Program-made: the position numbers and the translations under genes
Notes under the pieces: model-generated
The model's database searches: none
What the model was told of the DNA's origin: nothing
Seen by the model: only the letters and a program-made list of their open reading frames with translations
Shown: positions 19,625-28,727 of the stretch, piece by piece
Position numbering within the stretch: position 1 is the stretch's first letter
Layout: every line of letters starts with the position of its first letter
Assembly: GCF_016905005.1 (NCBI RefSeq)
Contig: NZ_JADIKC010000010.1
Location: 83,354 to 147,353, forward strand
Direction of reading: 5' to 3'
Length of the DNA: 64,000 nt
Source: Dyella kyungheensis
GTDB taxonomy: Bacteria; Pseudomonadota; Gammaproteobacteria; Xanthomonadales; Rhodanobacteraceae

Positions 19625-20482
19625 ATGGCGACCTTCCACTGCCGCAGTGCCTTCATCTCCGACGTGCATCTGGGCACGCCTGACTGCAAGGCAGGCTATC
19701 TGCTCGATTTCCTGCGCAAATTGCGTTGCGAGAAGCTGTACCTGGTCGGCGACATCATCGACATGGAAGCACTGGCGCGCCGAACCTGGTGGCACCCCGA
19801 CCATGGCGCGGTGATCGCCGAAGTGCTCGATCTGGCGCGACGCGGCGTCGAGGTCGTCTATATCCCCGGCAACCACGACGCGCCCGTGCGCGGCCTGGCC
19901 GGGCAAAGTTTTGGCGGCGTGAAGATCGAGCTGGACGCGGTGCATGAAGGCGCCGATGGCCGCCGATATCACGTGAGCCACGGCGACGAATTCGATCCGG
20001 AGCAGGTCGGGCGCACATGGATGGTGCACCTGGGGGAAGTGATGCATCGCTTCATCTGCTGGACCAACCGCCGGGTCCACGCGATGCGTCGCCGCCTGGA
20101 GTTGCCGTACCTGCCGCTGTCCATCATCGTCAAATCGCATATCGGCAAGGCGCTGGCCTATATCCGCGCCTACGAAGAGCGCGTGGCCAGCGACGCCCGC
20201 GAGCGCGGTTTCGACGGGCATATCTGCGGTCACATCCATTTCGGCCATGTGCGCGAGATGGACGGCGTGCTGTATCTCAACGACGGCGACTGGGTGGAGC
20301 ACTGCACGGTGCTGGTAGAAGACCACACCGGCGCGATGGAGCTGATCCACTGGAGCGAGCAGGCCGCCCCGCTGGGCCGGGCCAGCCGCGAACTGGTGCT
20401 GCCCTCGCCCGCCGCCGCGCTGGCGCTGGCGCCGCTGACGCGGGCGAAGCTGGATCTGGCGGAATTGCGACCGGCGGCGTGA
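19625..20482 (+). CDS. LpxH-like metallophosphoesterase (UDP-2,3-diacylglucosamine diphosphatase family)
   Basis: This 285-residue calcineurin-type phosphoesterase shows the full metal-binding series: DVHLG (Asp13, His15), GDIID (Asp43), GNHD (82-85), SHGDEFD (His119, Asp121) and GHIHFG (His203, His205). LpxH hydrolyses UDP-diacylglucosamine in lipid A synthesis. This longer form, with a C-terminal Ala/Leu-rich tail, belongs to the same family but may be a paralogue rather than the lipid A enzyme itself. It lies 112 bp after a REP pair, alone on its strand. Confidence 0.85.
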   Translation: MATFHCRSAFISDVHLGTPDCKAGYLLDFLRKLRCEKLYLVGDIIDMEALARRTWWHPDHGAVIAEVLDLARRGVEVVYIPGNHDAPVRGLAGQSFGGVKIELDAVHEGADGRRYHVSHGDEFDPEQVGRTWMVHLGEVMHRFICWTNRRVHAMRRRLELPYLPLSIIVKSHIGKALAYIRAYEERVASDARERGFDGHICGHIHFGHVREMDGVLYLNDGDWVEHCTVLVEDHTGAMELIHWSEQAAPLGRASRELVLPSPAAALALAPLTRAKLDLAELRPAA

Positions 20483-20561
20483 AGCCCCCTTGCATCCCCG
20501 AAATCCGCCGGCATATCCACAGGCGCTACAATTCGCCCTCTTTGCCGGAGCTCCCGCCCCC

Positions 20562-21485
20562 ATGTCCCTCGACAGCGCCACCCGCGAACGTATCGAATCC
20601 CTGCTCCAGAACCACCGCGTGGTGTTGTTCATGAAGGGCACCCGCCAGCAGCCGATGTGCGGCTTCTCGTCCGCGGCCACCAACACGCTCAATGAGCTGC
20701 TGCCGGACTACCACACGGTGAACGTGCTGGAAGACCCGGAAATCCGCGAGGGCATCAAGGCCTACGGCGACTGGCCGACGATCCCCCAGCTGTACGTGGG
20801 CGGCGAACTGGTCGGCGGCGCCGACATCATTCGCCAGATGTATGCCTCGGGCGAGCTGCACCAGCTGTTCGGTGCCTCCGCTCCGGATCGCACCCCGCCT
20901 GAGATCACGATTACCGACAAGGCCGCCGAGGCCATCCGCCAGGGCACCGCCAATGCCCAGGGTCTGGCCCTGCATCTGGAAATCGGCCCGGACCACAGCG
21001 CCGGTTTCCAGCTGGCGCCGGGCAGCGACCACGACATCGTGGTCAGCGCCAATGGCATCGAAGTGCATTTCGACCCGGGTAGCGCCCAGCGCGCCAAGGG
21101 CATCGTGATCGACTGGGTCTCCACCGTGCAGGGCGAAGGCCTGAGCCTGAAGTTCCCGGGCGCGACGGAGATCGGCACGCTCACCGTGCAGCAGCTGAAG
21201 GAACGCCTGGCCGCCGGCGACATCACCCTGGTGGACGTGCGTCCGGCCCATGGCCGCGCCGCCGCTGCGCCGCTGCCGCAGGCCCGCGTGCTGGACGAGG
21301 AAGGCTACGACGCGCTGGCCAACCTGCCCAAGGACACGGCCATTGCCTTCATCTGCCACCACGGCGTGTCCAGCCGCGGCGTGGCCGAGCGCTTTGCCGC
21401 GCACGGCTTCACCAAGATCTACAACGTCGAAGGCGGCATGGATGCGTGGGCCCGGGAGATCGATCCCACGGTGCCTCTTTACTGA
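20562..21485 (+). CDS. Monothiol glutaredoxin-IscA-like-rhodanese fusion
   Basis: This is a 307-residue three-domain protein. Residues 1-105 are a Grx4/GrxD monothiol glutaredoxin with the CGFS active site at 33-36 and WPTIPQLYVGGELVGG binding glutathione; such proteins carry [2Fe-2S] clusters. Residues about 112-200 read like a HesB/IscA domain (VHFDPGSAQ, ...IDWVSTVQGEGLSLKFP) but contain no cysteine, so the usual CxnCGC ligands are absent. Residues about 205-307 are a rhodanese domain with the loop CHHGVSSR (Cys265). A TACAAT hexamer about 35 bp upstream could be the -10 box. The start at 20562 gives MSLDSATRERIES, the usual Grx4 beginning. Confidence 0.9.
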   Translation: MSLDSATRERIESLLQNHRVVLFMKGTRQQPMCGFSSAATNTLNELLPDYHTVNVLEDPEIREGIKAYGDWPTIPQLYVGGELVGGADIIRQMYASGELHQLFGASAPDRTPPEITITDKAAEAIRQGTANAQGLALHLEIGPDHSAGFQLAPGSDHDIVVSANGIEVHFDPGSAQRAKGIVIDWVSTVQGEGLSLKFPGATEIGTLTVQQLKERLAAGDITLVDVRPAHGRAAAAPLPQARVLDEEGYDALANLPKDTAIAFICHHGVSSRGVAERFAAHGFTKIYNVEGGMDAWAREIDPTVPLY

Positions 21486-21513
21486 GAGCCCGGCCCCGTT
21501 GCACGACGGACCC

Positions 21514-21545
21514 AAGGCGCCTGCCATCCGCAGGCGCCTTTTTTT
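21514..21545 (+). terminator. Terminator after the glutaredoxin fusion gene
   Basis: AAGGCGCCTG pairs with CAGGCGCCTT over a 7-base loop and is followed by TTTTT. Confidence 0.92.
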
Positions 21546-21638
21546 GTGGGTGAGCCTTCCGCCGGCAGGGGCGCCAGACGACGGCGAGATGAAAGGCGTG
21601 CCTGTTAACATGTGACGACCATCTCACTGTCGTGCCCT

Positions 21639-22304
21639 ATGCGCATCCTGCTCGTCGAAGATGATTCCCTCGTATCCGATGCCATTTCCCGTGGCCTGGT
21701 CGGCTCGGGTTATGTCGTGGATGCGGTAGGCGATGCCGAATCCGTGGCCTCCCGCCTGGCCGACACCCACTACGACCTGGCCATCGTCGACCTGGGCCTG
21801 CCCGGCGAAGACGGCCTCTCGCTGGTGCGCCGACTGCGCCGGGACGGCAGCTCGCTGCCGCTGCTGATCGTGACGGCCCGCGACGGCCTGGACGACCGCA
21901 TCAATGCGCTGGACCTGGGCGCCGACGACTACCTGGTCAAGCCGTTCGCGCTGCCGGAACTGGCCGCCCGCTGCCGCGCGCTGATCCGTCGCGCCACGGC
22001 GGCCGCCGCCAACGAGATCGTGATCGGCGGCCTGCGCATCGACCTGGCCGGCCGGCGCGCGCTCAACGAAAAGGGCGAAGTGCTCGAGCTGACCCGCCGC
22101 GAGTGGTCGATCCTGGAATGCCTGGCGCACCACAGCGGTCGCGTGGTGAGCAAGGAACGCCTGACCCAGGCCATCACCGGCTGGAGCGAGGACATCTCCG
22201 GCAACGCCATCGAAGTGCACGTCTCGCGCCTGCGCAGCAAGCTGGGCAGTTCGGCCACGGTGCGCGGCATCCGGGGCCTGGGCTATCGCCTCGAAGACGC
22301 CTGA
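21639..22304 (+). CDS. OmpR/PhoB-type response regulator (TctD/QseB-like)
   Basis: This is a 221-residue two-component response regulator. The receiver domain has the acidic pair EDD at 7-9, phospho-acceptor Asp51 in IVDLGLPGEDG, and Lys101 in DYLVKPF. A winged-helix DNA-binding domain follows from about 125, with LTRREWSILECL and IEVHVSRLRSKL, ending RGLGYRL. The ATG at 21639 gives MRILLVEDDSL. It is followed 131 bp later by its presumed kinase. Confidence 0.93.
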   Translation: MRILLVEDDSLVSDAISRGLVGSGYVVDAVGDAESVASRLADTHYDLAIVDLGLPGEDGLSLVRRLRRDGSSLPLLIVTARDGLDDRINALDLGADDYLVKPFALPELAARCRALIRRATAAAANEIVIGGLRIDLAGRRALNEKGEVLELTRREWSILECLAHHSGRVVSKERLTQAITGWSEDISGNAIEVHVSRLRSKLGSSATVRGIRGLGYRLEDA

Positions 22305-22435
22305 GCGGCCGAATACTCCGATCCATTCCATGCCGATGGCATGATGTCCGGACCATCTGCGGGGTCGGCTGGCGCATGACCGCCTGAGCGATCCGACCCG
22401 CGCAGCTTCCGGACATCACCCGCGGGGCCGCTTCG

Positions 22436-23836
22436 GTGACATTCACCTCGAACAAATCAAAGCAGTCCCGGCGCCCTACCAGCGTCCACAAGCGGCTGCT
22501 CAGCTATCTGCTGGCGCCGCTGCTGTTGCTGCTGATTGCCGGCGTGGCGGTCGATCATCACGTGATCGTCAGTCCGATCCACAACGCGTTCGATCATTCG
22601 CTGTCGCGCTCCGCGCTGGCCATCGTCGCCCGTATCCACCCCGGCCCCGGCGGCCACCCCGATGTGGCGCTGCCTTCGCATCCGCCGCCGCCGCTGCGCG
22701 CGATGCCCGACGAGCACTTCTTCTACCGGGTCAGCCTGCCCGATGGCACCACCATCGCCGGCTCGCCGGAATTGCCGGTAGCGCCCGACAGCCAGTCGGA
22801 CGACGGTTTCAGCTACGCGAACATCGACTTCCGCAACGAATCGTTCCGGCTGGCCAGCTATCGCACCAACGAAACCGGCGACCCGCTGGTGGTCACCGTG
22901 GCCGAAACTCCGGCCCGTCGCGACCGCGCGGTGCATCGGCTGGACGTGGCCTTCCTGATCAACGACACCGTGCAGATGGCCGCCGTGTTCGTCATCGCGC
23001 TGGTGGGCATACGCATCGCGCTGCGCCCGCTGCAGCGCCTGAGCCGCCAGATTGCCGGACGCCCGGCGGTGGCGCTCAATCAGCTGCCCACCGAGAACGT
23101 GCCCACCGAAGTATTGCCACTGGTGGTGTCGCTCAATTCGCTGCTGGGACGGGTGCGCGATTCGGTGCTGTCGCAACAGCATTTTCTTGCGAATGCCGCG
23201 CACCAGCTGCGCACGCCGCTGACCGGCCTGAAGGCCCAGCTCGAAGTGCTGAGCCGCGAATCCGCCGGCACGCCGGTGCAGGAACGCATTGCACTCCTGC
23301 AGGGTGGTGTCGACCGTCTGGCGCACACCGCCAACCAGTTGCTGACGCTGGCACGCGCCGAACCCTCGGCGCATCGCGCCAGCCATTTCACCGCCGTCGA
23401 CCTGCCCCGCCTGATCGGCGAAGTGATCGACAGCTCGCTCGATCGCGCGCTCGCCCATGGCATCGACCTGGGTGCGGACAGCCGTCCCGTGCAGGTCACC
23501 GGCGTGTACTGGCTGCTGCACGAGGTGCTCAACAACCTGATCGACAACGCCATCCGGCATACGCCCTCGGGCGGCAACATCACCATCCGCTGTGGCGTGG
23601 CGAACCATCGCCCCTTCCTCGAAGTGGACGACAGCGGGACCGGCATTGCCCCGGAGGAACGGGAGAAGGTGCGCGAGCGCTTCTACCGCAGCGCGGGCAG
23701 CGGTGCCGACGGCTGTGGCCTGGGGCTGGCCATCGTGGACGAAGTGTCACGTGTGCACGGCGCCCAATTGAGTATCCTCGACGGCAGCTCCGGGCGGGGG
23801 GCGCGGATGCGCATCGATTTCCCCGCCGTCGCCTGA
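22436..23836 (+). CDS. Sensor histidine kinase (TctE-like)
   Basis: This is a 466-residue inner-membrane kinase. Membrane segments lie at about 21-39 and 172-192 and enclose a periplasmic sensor of about 130 residues resembling the 2CSK_N domain of TctE. The dimerisation helix carries the phospho-acceptor His256 in NAAHQLRTPL. The catalytic domain has the N box LNNLIDNAIRHT, the G1 box VDDSGTGIAPEE and the G2 box DGCGLGLAIV. The start is GTG, with no better codon nearby. TctD/TctE regulate tricarboxylate uptake elsewhere, but no transporter is adjacent here, so the signal is unknown. Confidence 0.9.
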   Translation: MTFTSNKSKQSRRPTSVHKRLLSYLLAPLLLLLIAGVAVDHHVIVSPIHNAFDHSLSRSALAIVARIHPGPGGHPDVALPSHPPPPLRAMPDEHFFYRVSLPDGTTIAGSPELPVAPDSQSDDGFSYANIDFRNESFRLASYRTNETGDPLVVTVAETPARRDRAVHRLDVAFLINDTVQMAAVFVIALVGIRIALRPLQRLSRQIAGRPAVALNQLPTENVPTEVLPLVVSLNSLLGRVRDSVLSQQHFLANAAHQLRTPLTGLKAQLEVLSRESAGTPVQERIALLQGGVDRLAHTANQLLTLARAEPSAHRASHFTAVDLPRLIGEVIDSSLDRALAHGIDLGADSRPVQVTGVYWLLHEVLNNLIDNAIRHTPSGGNITIRCGVANHRPFLEVDDSGTGIAPEEREKVRERFYRSAGSGADGCGLGLAIVDEVSRVHGAQLSILDGSSGRGARMRIDFPAVA

Positions 23837-23862
23837 GGACGCGCTGATCCTGGTCAGGGCGC

Positions 23863-23903
23863 CCTAATTTCAAAAGTTCGGATAATCGGCACTTTGAATT
23901 AGG
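23863..23903. promoter_or_regulatory. Inverted repeat between the sensor kinase gene and gshA
   Basis: CCTAATTTCAAAAGT and ACTTTGAATTAGG are near-perfect inverted arms around TCGGATAATCGGC. The repeat sits 27 bp past the kinase stop and 44 bp before the gshA start. AT-rich arms in otherwise GC-rich DNA suggest an operator or a terminator-like hairpin; there is no T-tract on the plus side. Confidence 0.5.
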
Positions 23904-23947
23904 ATGCGTCACCCCCAGAGTGGTGGCACCCCCGTAAGGAGTTCCCC

Positions 23948-25315
23948 GTGTCCATACCCAGTGCCGTCAAGAGCACGCCCATCGGCAGCCGTCAGCAACT
24001 CACCGACTATCTGGCCGCCGGTGAAAAACCGCGTGATGCCTGGCGCATCGGCACGGAGCACGAGAAATTCGGCTTCCTCACCGACACCCTGCGCCCGCCC
24101 ACCTTCGACGGCGACCGCGGCATCCGCGTCCTGCTGGAAACGCTGGCCACGCGCTACGGCTGGGACGTGGCGCGCGAAGGCGACAACCCGGTGGCGCTGT
24201 CGCGCGACAAGGCGTCGATCACGCTGGAGCCGGCCGGCCAGTTGGAACTCTCGGGCGCGCCGCTGGAGACCATCCACGACACCTGCAGCGAGGTCAATTC
24301 GCACCTCAAGGAAGTCCGTTCGATCGCCGAAGATCTCGGCATCGGCTTCCTCGGCATGGGCTTCCAGCCCAAGTGGCGCCGCGACGAAATGCCGTGGATG
24401 CCCAAGGGCCGCTACAAGATCATGCGCGAGTACATGCCCAAGGTCGGCAACCTCGGCCTGGACATGATGACGCGCACCTGCACCGTGCAGGTGAACCTGG
24501 ATTTCGCCAGCGAAGCGGACATGGTGCGCAAGTTCCGCACCAGCCTGGCGCTGCAGCCCATCGCCACCGCGCTGTTCGCCGATTCGCCGTTCACCGATGG
24601 ACGTCCGAACGGTTATCTCTCCTACCGTTCGCATGTGTGGGAAGACACCGACCCCAACCGCACCGGCATGCTCGACTTCGTGTTCCAGGACGGCTTCGGT
24701 TATGAGCGCTACGTCGACTACATGCTCGACGTGCCGATGTACTTCAGCTACCAGAACGGCCAGTACATCGATCTCTCCGGGCAGGATTTCAAGCGTTTCA
24801 TGGCGGGCGAACTGCCTGCCGTGCCGGGCGTGCACGCCACCATGAAGGACTGGGCCGACCACCTCACCACCGCCTTCCCGGAAGTGCGGCTCAAGCAGTA
24901 CCTGGAAATGCGCGGTGCCGATGGCGGCCCGTGGAATCGCCTGTGCGCACTGCCTGCGCTGTGGGTGGGCCTGCTCTATGACGACGATGCACTCGACGCC
25001 GCATGGGACCTGGTCAAGGACTTCACCCGCGAAGAACGCCACGCGCTGCGCGACGACGTGCCGCGCCAGGCGCTGAAGCTGCCGTTCCGTTCGCACAGCG
25101 TGCGCGAGCTGGCCGCGGAAACGCTGAAGATCGCCTCGCACGGCCTCAAGCGTCGCGCCCGCCTCAACAAGAGCGGCGCCGACGAAAGCATCTTCCTGGA
25201 GCCGATGATCGAGATCGTCGAGGCCAACCAGACGCCGGCCGAACGCAAGCTCGAACTGTTCAACGGCCCCTGGAACGGCAGCGTGGATCCGGTGTTCCGC
25301 GAATTCGCCTATTGA
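23948..25315 (+). CDS. gshA: Glutamate-cysteine ligase (plant/alpha-proteobacterial class)
   Basis: GshA catalyses the first step of glutathione synthesis, joining glutamate and cysteine with ATP in the cytoplasm. The 455-residue protein matches the GCS2/plant-type class, not the E. coli class. Visible signatures are [11 protein letters not shown] (about 34-44), [15 protein letters not shown] with the metal-binding Glu residues, [13 protein letters not shown], a [18 protein letters not shown] stretch and [15 protein letters not shown]. The start is GTG at 23948, with AAGGAG 7 bases upstream. Unlike many genomes, gshB is not adjacent. Confidence 0.94.
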   Translation: MSIPSAVKSTPIGSRQQLTDYLAAGEKPRDAWRIGTEHEKFGFLTDTLRPPTFDGDRGIRVLLETLATRYGWDVAREGDNPVALSRDKASITLEPAGQLELSGAPLETIHDTCSEVNSHLKEVRSIAEDLGIGFLGMGFQPKWRRDEMPWMPKGRYKIMREYMPKVGNLGLDMMTRTCTVQVNLDFASEADMVRKFRTSLALQPIATALFADSPFTDGRPNGYLSYRSHVWEDTDPNRTGMLDFVFQDGFGYERYVDYMLDVPMYFSYQNGQYIDLSGQDFKRFMAGELPAVPGVHATMKDWADHLTTAFPEVRLKQYLEMRGADGGPWNRLCALPALWVGLLYDDDALDAAWDLVKDFTREERHALRDDVPRQALKLPFRSHSVRELAAETLKIASHGLKRRARLNKSGADESIFLEPMIEIVEANQTPAERKLELFNGPWNGSVDPVFREFAY

Positions 25316-25343
25316 TCGGTTTCGAGCAGCACGACGCGCCCCT

Positions 25344-25376
25344 GCTCGTCATCCGGCGCAGGCCGGAATGACGAGC
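25344..25376. repeat. Palindromic repeat with GACGAGC ends
   Basis: GCTCGTCATCCGGC pairs with GCCGGAATGACGAGC, one base unpaired. It lies between convergent genes and shares the CCGGAATGACGAGC end with the repeats at 651-799 and 36057-36182. Confidence 0.75.
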
Positions 25377-25385
25377 TAGACGCGG

Positions 25386-25799
25386 TTACGGCGAACCGGC
25401 GGCATCGAGACTTCCTTGCGGCCGCATCGAGCGCCCGCCACGCGCGCTGCCTGCAGCCAGGCGCAGGCCATCGTTGCGGCATACATCGAGGTTGGGATAA
25501 AGCAACGTACGCTCGCCATGGAAGGTCACGCGCACGTCGCGATGGCAGTCGCCCGCCGGCACGTTCACCATCACCGAGGCGAGGCCGCCAGGCAGCGGAC
25601 GTTCCAGCGCTATGACGTGGAAATCCGTACTGCCGCTGGGCGCGATGGCGAGCGAGGTCACCCCGTCGAAGGTCGCGTTGACGATGCGCAGCGGGTGCAT
25701 CGATTCGCGCGTCGTTCCTACCGGCGTGGCGCAGGCTGCCAAAGACACCAGCATGGCGGATGCGGTCAGAAGGAAGGCGGTAACACGGCTGGCATGCAT
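25386..25799 (-). CDS. Small hypothetical lipoprotein
   Basis: This is a 137-residue protein with a signal peptide and lipobox LAAC (Cys23). The mature part is predicted mostly beta, with HVIALERPLPGG and VPAGDCHRDVRVTF, a second Cys in LDVCRN, and a Gly/Ser/Arg-rich end. I recognise no family. The start at 25799 is chosen because GGAGAG lies just upstream and it yields the signal peptide; the open frame continues above it without one. It is divergent from the LytS-like kinase gene across 204 bp. Confidence 0.7.
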   Translation of the reverse strand: MHASRVTAFLLTASAMLVSLAACATPVGTTRESMHPLRIVNATFDGVTSLAIAPSGSTDFHVIALERPLPGGLASVMVNVPAGDCHRDVRVTFHGERTLLYPNLDVCRNDGLRLAAGSARGGRSMRPQGSLDAAGSP

Positions 25800-26003
25800 G
25801 GCAGCTCTCCGGGGATGGATGGGCGCGGCCGCACACGAACGTGCGGCGAGCGGTGCCATCGGACGCCTTTGGCGCCTTTCCAAGGAAGCCATCCGTGACG
25901 AATCGTCGTAGCGCGATGACCAATCGTAGTGTCCGTGCGCTTTGCTTCTCACGGTCGAATCAGGCGCCTAAGATGGGTCGACGATCCACTCGGACATGCC
26001 ACG

Positions 26004-27119
26004 ATGAAGGTTCGCCTCGGTAACGCGAACATCGGCCTGCTGCACTACCTCGGTCTATGGACCGTTGTGGCGGCGGTCTTTGGCGCCCAGGAGTTGCTGC
26101 GCGACATCGTCGACGATCACCATGTCTGGTCGCTATGGGATTACACCCGCTGGGGCATGGTGCAGTGGTACACCTGGGCGGCGCTGGCGCCGTGGGTATT
26201 TCGCCTGGCCGAGCGCTACCCGATCCGCGCGCCGCTGCGCCTGCGCGGGCTAGGCAAGCAGCTGCCGCTGAGTCTTGGCATCACCATGCTGGCCATGGTG
26301 ATCGGCGCCATGGTGTCCACCTTGTTCGAACCCAGCGACTTCATCCAGCAGCTGTGGTACTTCGTGGGCCAGCACTTCGCCACCGGCCTGCTCACCTACT
26401 GGGCGCTGTTCGCGATCCAGCAGGCGATGGCGTTCCATGAAGAGAAATCGCGGCGCGAACTCGAAGCGAGCCGGTTGACCGCCGAACTGGCGCAGTCGCG
26501 TCTGCGCGCGCTCAAATCGCAATTGCAGCCGCACTTCCTGTTCAACACGCTGCACGCCATCGCGACCCTGCTGGACGAAGACACCCTATCGGCCGAAGAC
26601 ATGCTGCTGCGCCTGAGCGATCTGCTGCGCGCCTTCCTGGAAGACTACGACGGCCAGGAAATCAGCCTGAAACGCGAGCTGGTGTTGCTCGATCTGTATC
26701 TCGGCATCCAGCGCACGCGCTTCAAGGATCGCCTCACCACGCAGATCTACGTGAGCCCGGACACGCTGCCCTGCGCCGTGCCCAGCCTGATCCTGCAGCC
26801 CATCGTGGAGAATGCCATCCGCCATGGCATCGGCGAACGCGTGGGCGCCGATTGCGTCGAAATCGAATGCCGGCGCGAGGGCGACAGCCTGTGCATCGAC
26901 GTGCGCAATCGCAACAGCACGCTGGAAGCGGACACGTCGGCGAAGAAAGGCCATGGCATCGGCTTGTCGAATACGGCGCTGCGCTTGCGCGAACTGTATG
27001 GCGACGAAGCGCAGGTGCGGCTGGAGATGATCTGGCCGCAGGGCGTGATCTGCCGCCTGCGCCTGCCGTTCCGGGAAATCGAGGAGCCCGACGAGTCGCC
27101 CGAAGTGGTGATCGCATGA
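26004..27119 (+). CDS. LytS/AlgZ-type sensor histidine kinase
   Basis: This is a 371-residue membrane kinase. It has about four N-terminal membrane segments (around 10-30, 50-68, 88-108 and 120-140). The His_kinase domain has phospho-acceptor His177 in LQPHFLFNTLHA and a HATPase domain with the N box ILQPIVENAIRHG and glycine box KKGHGIGLSNT. There is no separate periplasmic sensor, so the membrane domain itself may sense. It overlaps the LytTR response regulator by 4 bp (ATGA), which identifies the partner. AlgZ/AlgR in Pseudomonas is the closest well-studied type. Confidence 0.92.
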   Translation: MKVRLGNANIGLLHYLGLWTVVAAVFGAQELLRDIVDDHHVWSLWDYTRWGMVQWYTWAALAPWVFRLAERYPIRAPLRLRGLGKQLPLSLGITMLAMVIGAMVSTLFEPSDFIQQLWYFVGQHFATGLLTYWALFAIQQAMAFHEEKSRRELEASRLTAELAQSRLRALKSQLQPHFLFNTLHAIATLLDEDTLSAEDMLLRLSDLLRAFLEDYDGQEISLKRELVLLDLYLGIQRTRFKDRLTTQIYVSPDTLPCAVPSLILQPIVENAIRHGIGERVGADCVEIECRREGDSLCIDVRNRNSTLEADTSAKKGHGIGLSNTALRLRELYGDEAQVRLEMIWPQGVICRLRLPFREIEEPDESPEVVIA

Positions 27120-27904
27120 AGATCGCCGCACTGGTGGTCGACGACGAGCCGATTGCGCGCCGGGCCATCGTGCGCCTGCTGAAAGCCGACGCCGACATCG
27201 AACTGCTGGACGAATGCGGCGACGGCGAGTCGGCCGTACTGGCCATTCGCCAGCAAGCGCCGGACCTGGTGTTCCTGGATGTGCAGATGCCAGCCATCAC
27301 CGGCATGGACGTGGTCGCCACCATCGGCGCCGCGCAGATGCCGGCCACGGTGTTCGTGACGGCCTACGAGCAATACGCCGTGCGCGCATTCGAAGCGAAC
27401 GCGGTGGACTACCTGGTGAAACCCTTCAGCCGCGAACGCTTCGCCGAGACCCTGCTGCGGGTCAAGCAGCGGCTGGCCGCCCGGGAGAGATCGGGCGACC
27501 CCTCGATCGCCAGGATCATGCAGGCGCTCGACACGCTGAACCAACGCGAGAGTTACCTGCAGCGCCTGCCGGTGCGCATCGGCGAGCAGATCAGTTTCGT
27601 GGACGTCGACGACATCGTGTGGATCAAGGCCAGCGGCAATACGGTGTTGCTGCACCTGGCCGATCGCGTCCACGAAATGCGCGAAACCATGGCCACGCTG
27701 GCGGCGCGGCTCGATCCCCGGCATTTCGCCCGCGTGCATCGTTCGGCCATCATCAACACGCGTCGCGTGCAGGCCATCCATCCGTGGTTCAACGGCCACC
27801 ATGTGGTGACCATGGATACCGGGCAGAAGCTGCGCATGAGCCGTTACCAGCACGAGGCGTTCCTGCGCCTGGTGTCGACGCGGGATGTGCGTCAGAACGA
27901 CTGA
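27116..27904 (+). CDS. LytTR-type response regulator (AlgR/LytR-like)
   Basis: This is a 262-residue regulator. The receiver has the DDEP motif at 9-12, phospho-acceptor Asp55 in LVFLDVQMPAITG, and Lys in DYLVKPFSRERF. The LytTR DNA-binding domain spans about 150-255, with DDIVWIKASGNTVLLH, RHFARVHRSAIIN and GQKLRMSRYQ. It is translationally coupled to the kinase by the ATGA overlap. It is the second LytTR protein in this window, the other being the membrane form at 2217-3107. Confidence 0.94.
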   Translation: MKIAALVVDDEPIARRAIVRLLKADADIELLDECGDGESAVLAIRQQAPDLVFLDVQMPAITGMDVVATIGAAQMPATVFVTAYEQYAVRAFEANAVDYLVKPFSRERFAETLLRVKQRLAARERSGDPSIARIMQALDTLNQRESYLQRLPVRIGEQISFVDVDDIVWIKASGNTVLLHLADRVHEMRETMATLAARLDPRHFARVHRSAIINTRRVQAIHPWFNGHHVVTMDTGQKLRMSRYQHEAFLRLVSTRDVRQND

Positions 27905-27910
27905 GCGATC

Positions 27911-28570
27911 TCAGCGATGGGCGTCTTGGTCGTTATCGAGCGAGGCGTGGCTTCCCATCCCTCCCATCCCCGCGCCCATGCCTCCCATGCCACCGCCGGC
28001 ACCCTTGCCGCCGCCCTCGCCTTTGCCTTCGCCCTTGCCCCGCGTTGCCGAGATGCGTGTCGGGCCTTGCTGCGGAATCGCGAGGTTGGCCGGCACCGCT
28101 TCCAGATCCAGCACCTTGCGAATGAAATCGCGCAACGACACCACCAACGCCGCCGTGTGCGTGGGCCGTCCCTCGGACAGCTCCGTGGCAGCGCGTGCCG
28201 CCAGGGCCACTTGTTCCTCGGTGCCCAGCAGGATGATGTCCGACAGCGCCGCCTCCACCGCATCGCGCATGCGGCGCGAACGGTCGGAACGCTGCGCGAT
28301 GGTCTCGTGCGACTCGCCTTCCACGCGGCGCAGGTCGCGCAGATGGGTGGGGTCCACCGAGAGATCGCCGGTGAATGAGCCACCCAAGGTCTTATAGGCT
28401 GCAATCAAGGTACGCAGGCGCTCGTTGATCTGGCGGTTCTCGCGTTCGCGGCGCTTCTGCACGGTGTGCATCGCCAGCAGGCGAACGCCGACCATGATCA
28501 AGGTGATCAGTCCCAGACCGACCACGGTCGACAACAAGGCATGCCACGAACTGAAATCCAGGTTGCGCAT
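27911..28570 (-). CDS. Single-TM hypothetical protein with Gly/Met-rich tail
   Basis: This 219-residue protein has one membrane segment at about 13-33 (LSTVVGLGLITLIMVGVRLL). A charged helical region follows (about 35-130) with KRRERENRQINERLRTLI and RSDRSRRMRDAVEAAL, then a second conserved-looking segment (LVVSLRDFIRKVLDLEAVP). The tail is low complexity, made of KGEGKGEGGGKG and GGMGGMG-type units ending in DNDQDAHR. The ATG at 28570 has GGAG 7 bases upstream. The function is unknown; the topology suggests a cytoplasmic coiled domain on an inner-membrane anchor. Confidence 0.75.
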   Translation of the reverse strand: MRNLDFSSWHALLSTVVGLGLITLIMVGVRLLAMHTVQKRRERENRQINERLRTLIAAYKTLGGSFTGDLSVDPTHLRDLRRVEGESHETIAQRSDRSRRMRDAVEAALSDIILLGTEEQVALAARAATELSEGRPTHTAALVVSLRDFIRKVLDLEAVPANLAIPQQGPTRISATRGKGEGKGEGGGKGAGGGMGGMGAGMGGMGSHASLDNDQDAHR

Positions 28571-28727
28571 GGACTGGCTCCGCTCCGACGGTCCGCTGCG
28601 CAAAGCTTATGACGGCAGGCGCGTGATAGCGGCGTCACCCTTCAGTCATGCCGTGTCCGGTGTCGACGCCGGAAGAATGATCCATCGGCCATCCGCGTCC
28701 CGTGCCCACCCGGCAGGTAGCCGCCAT

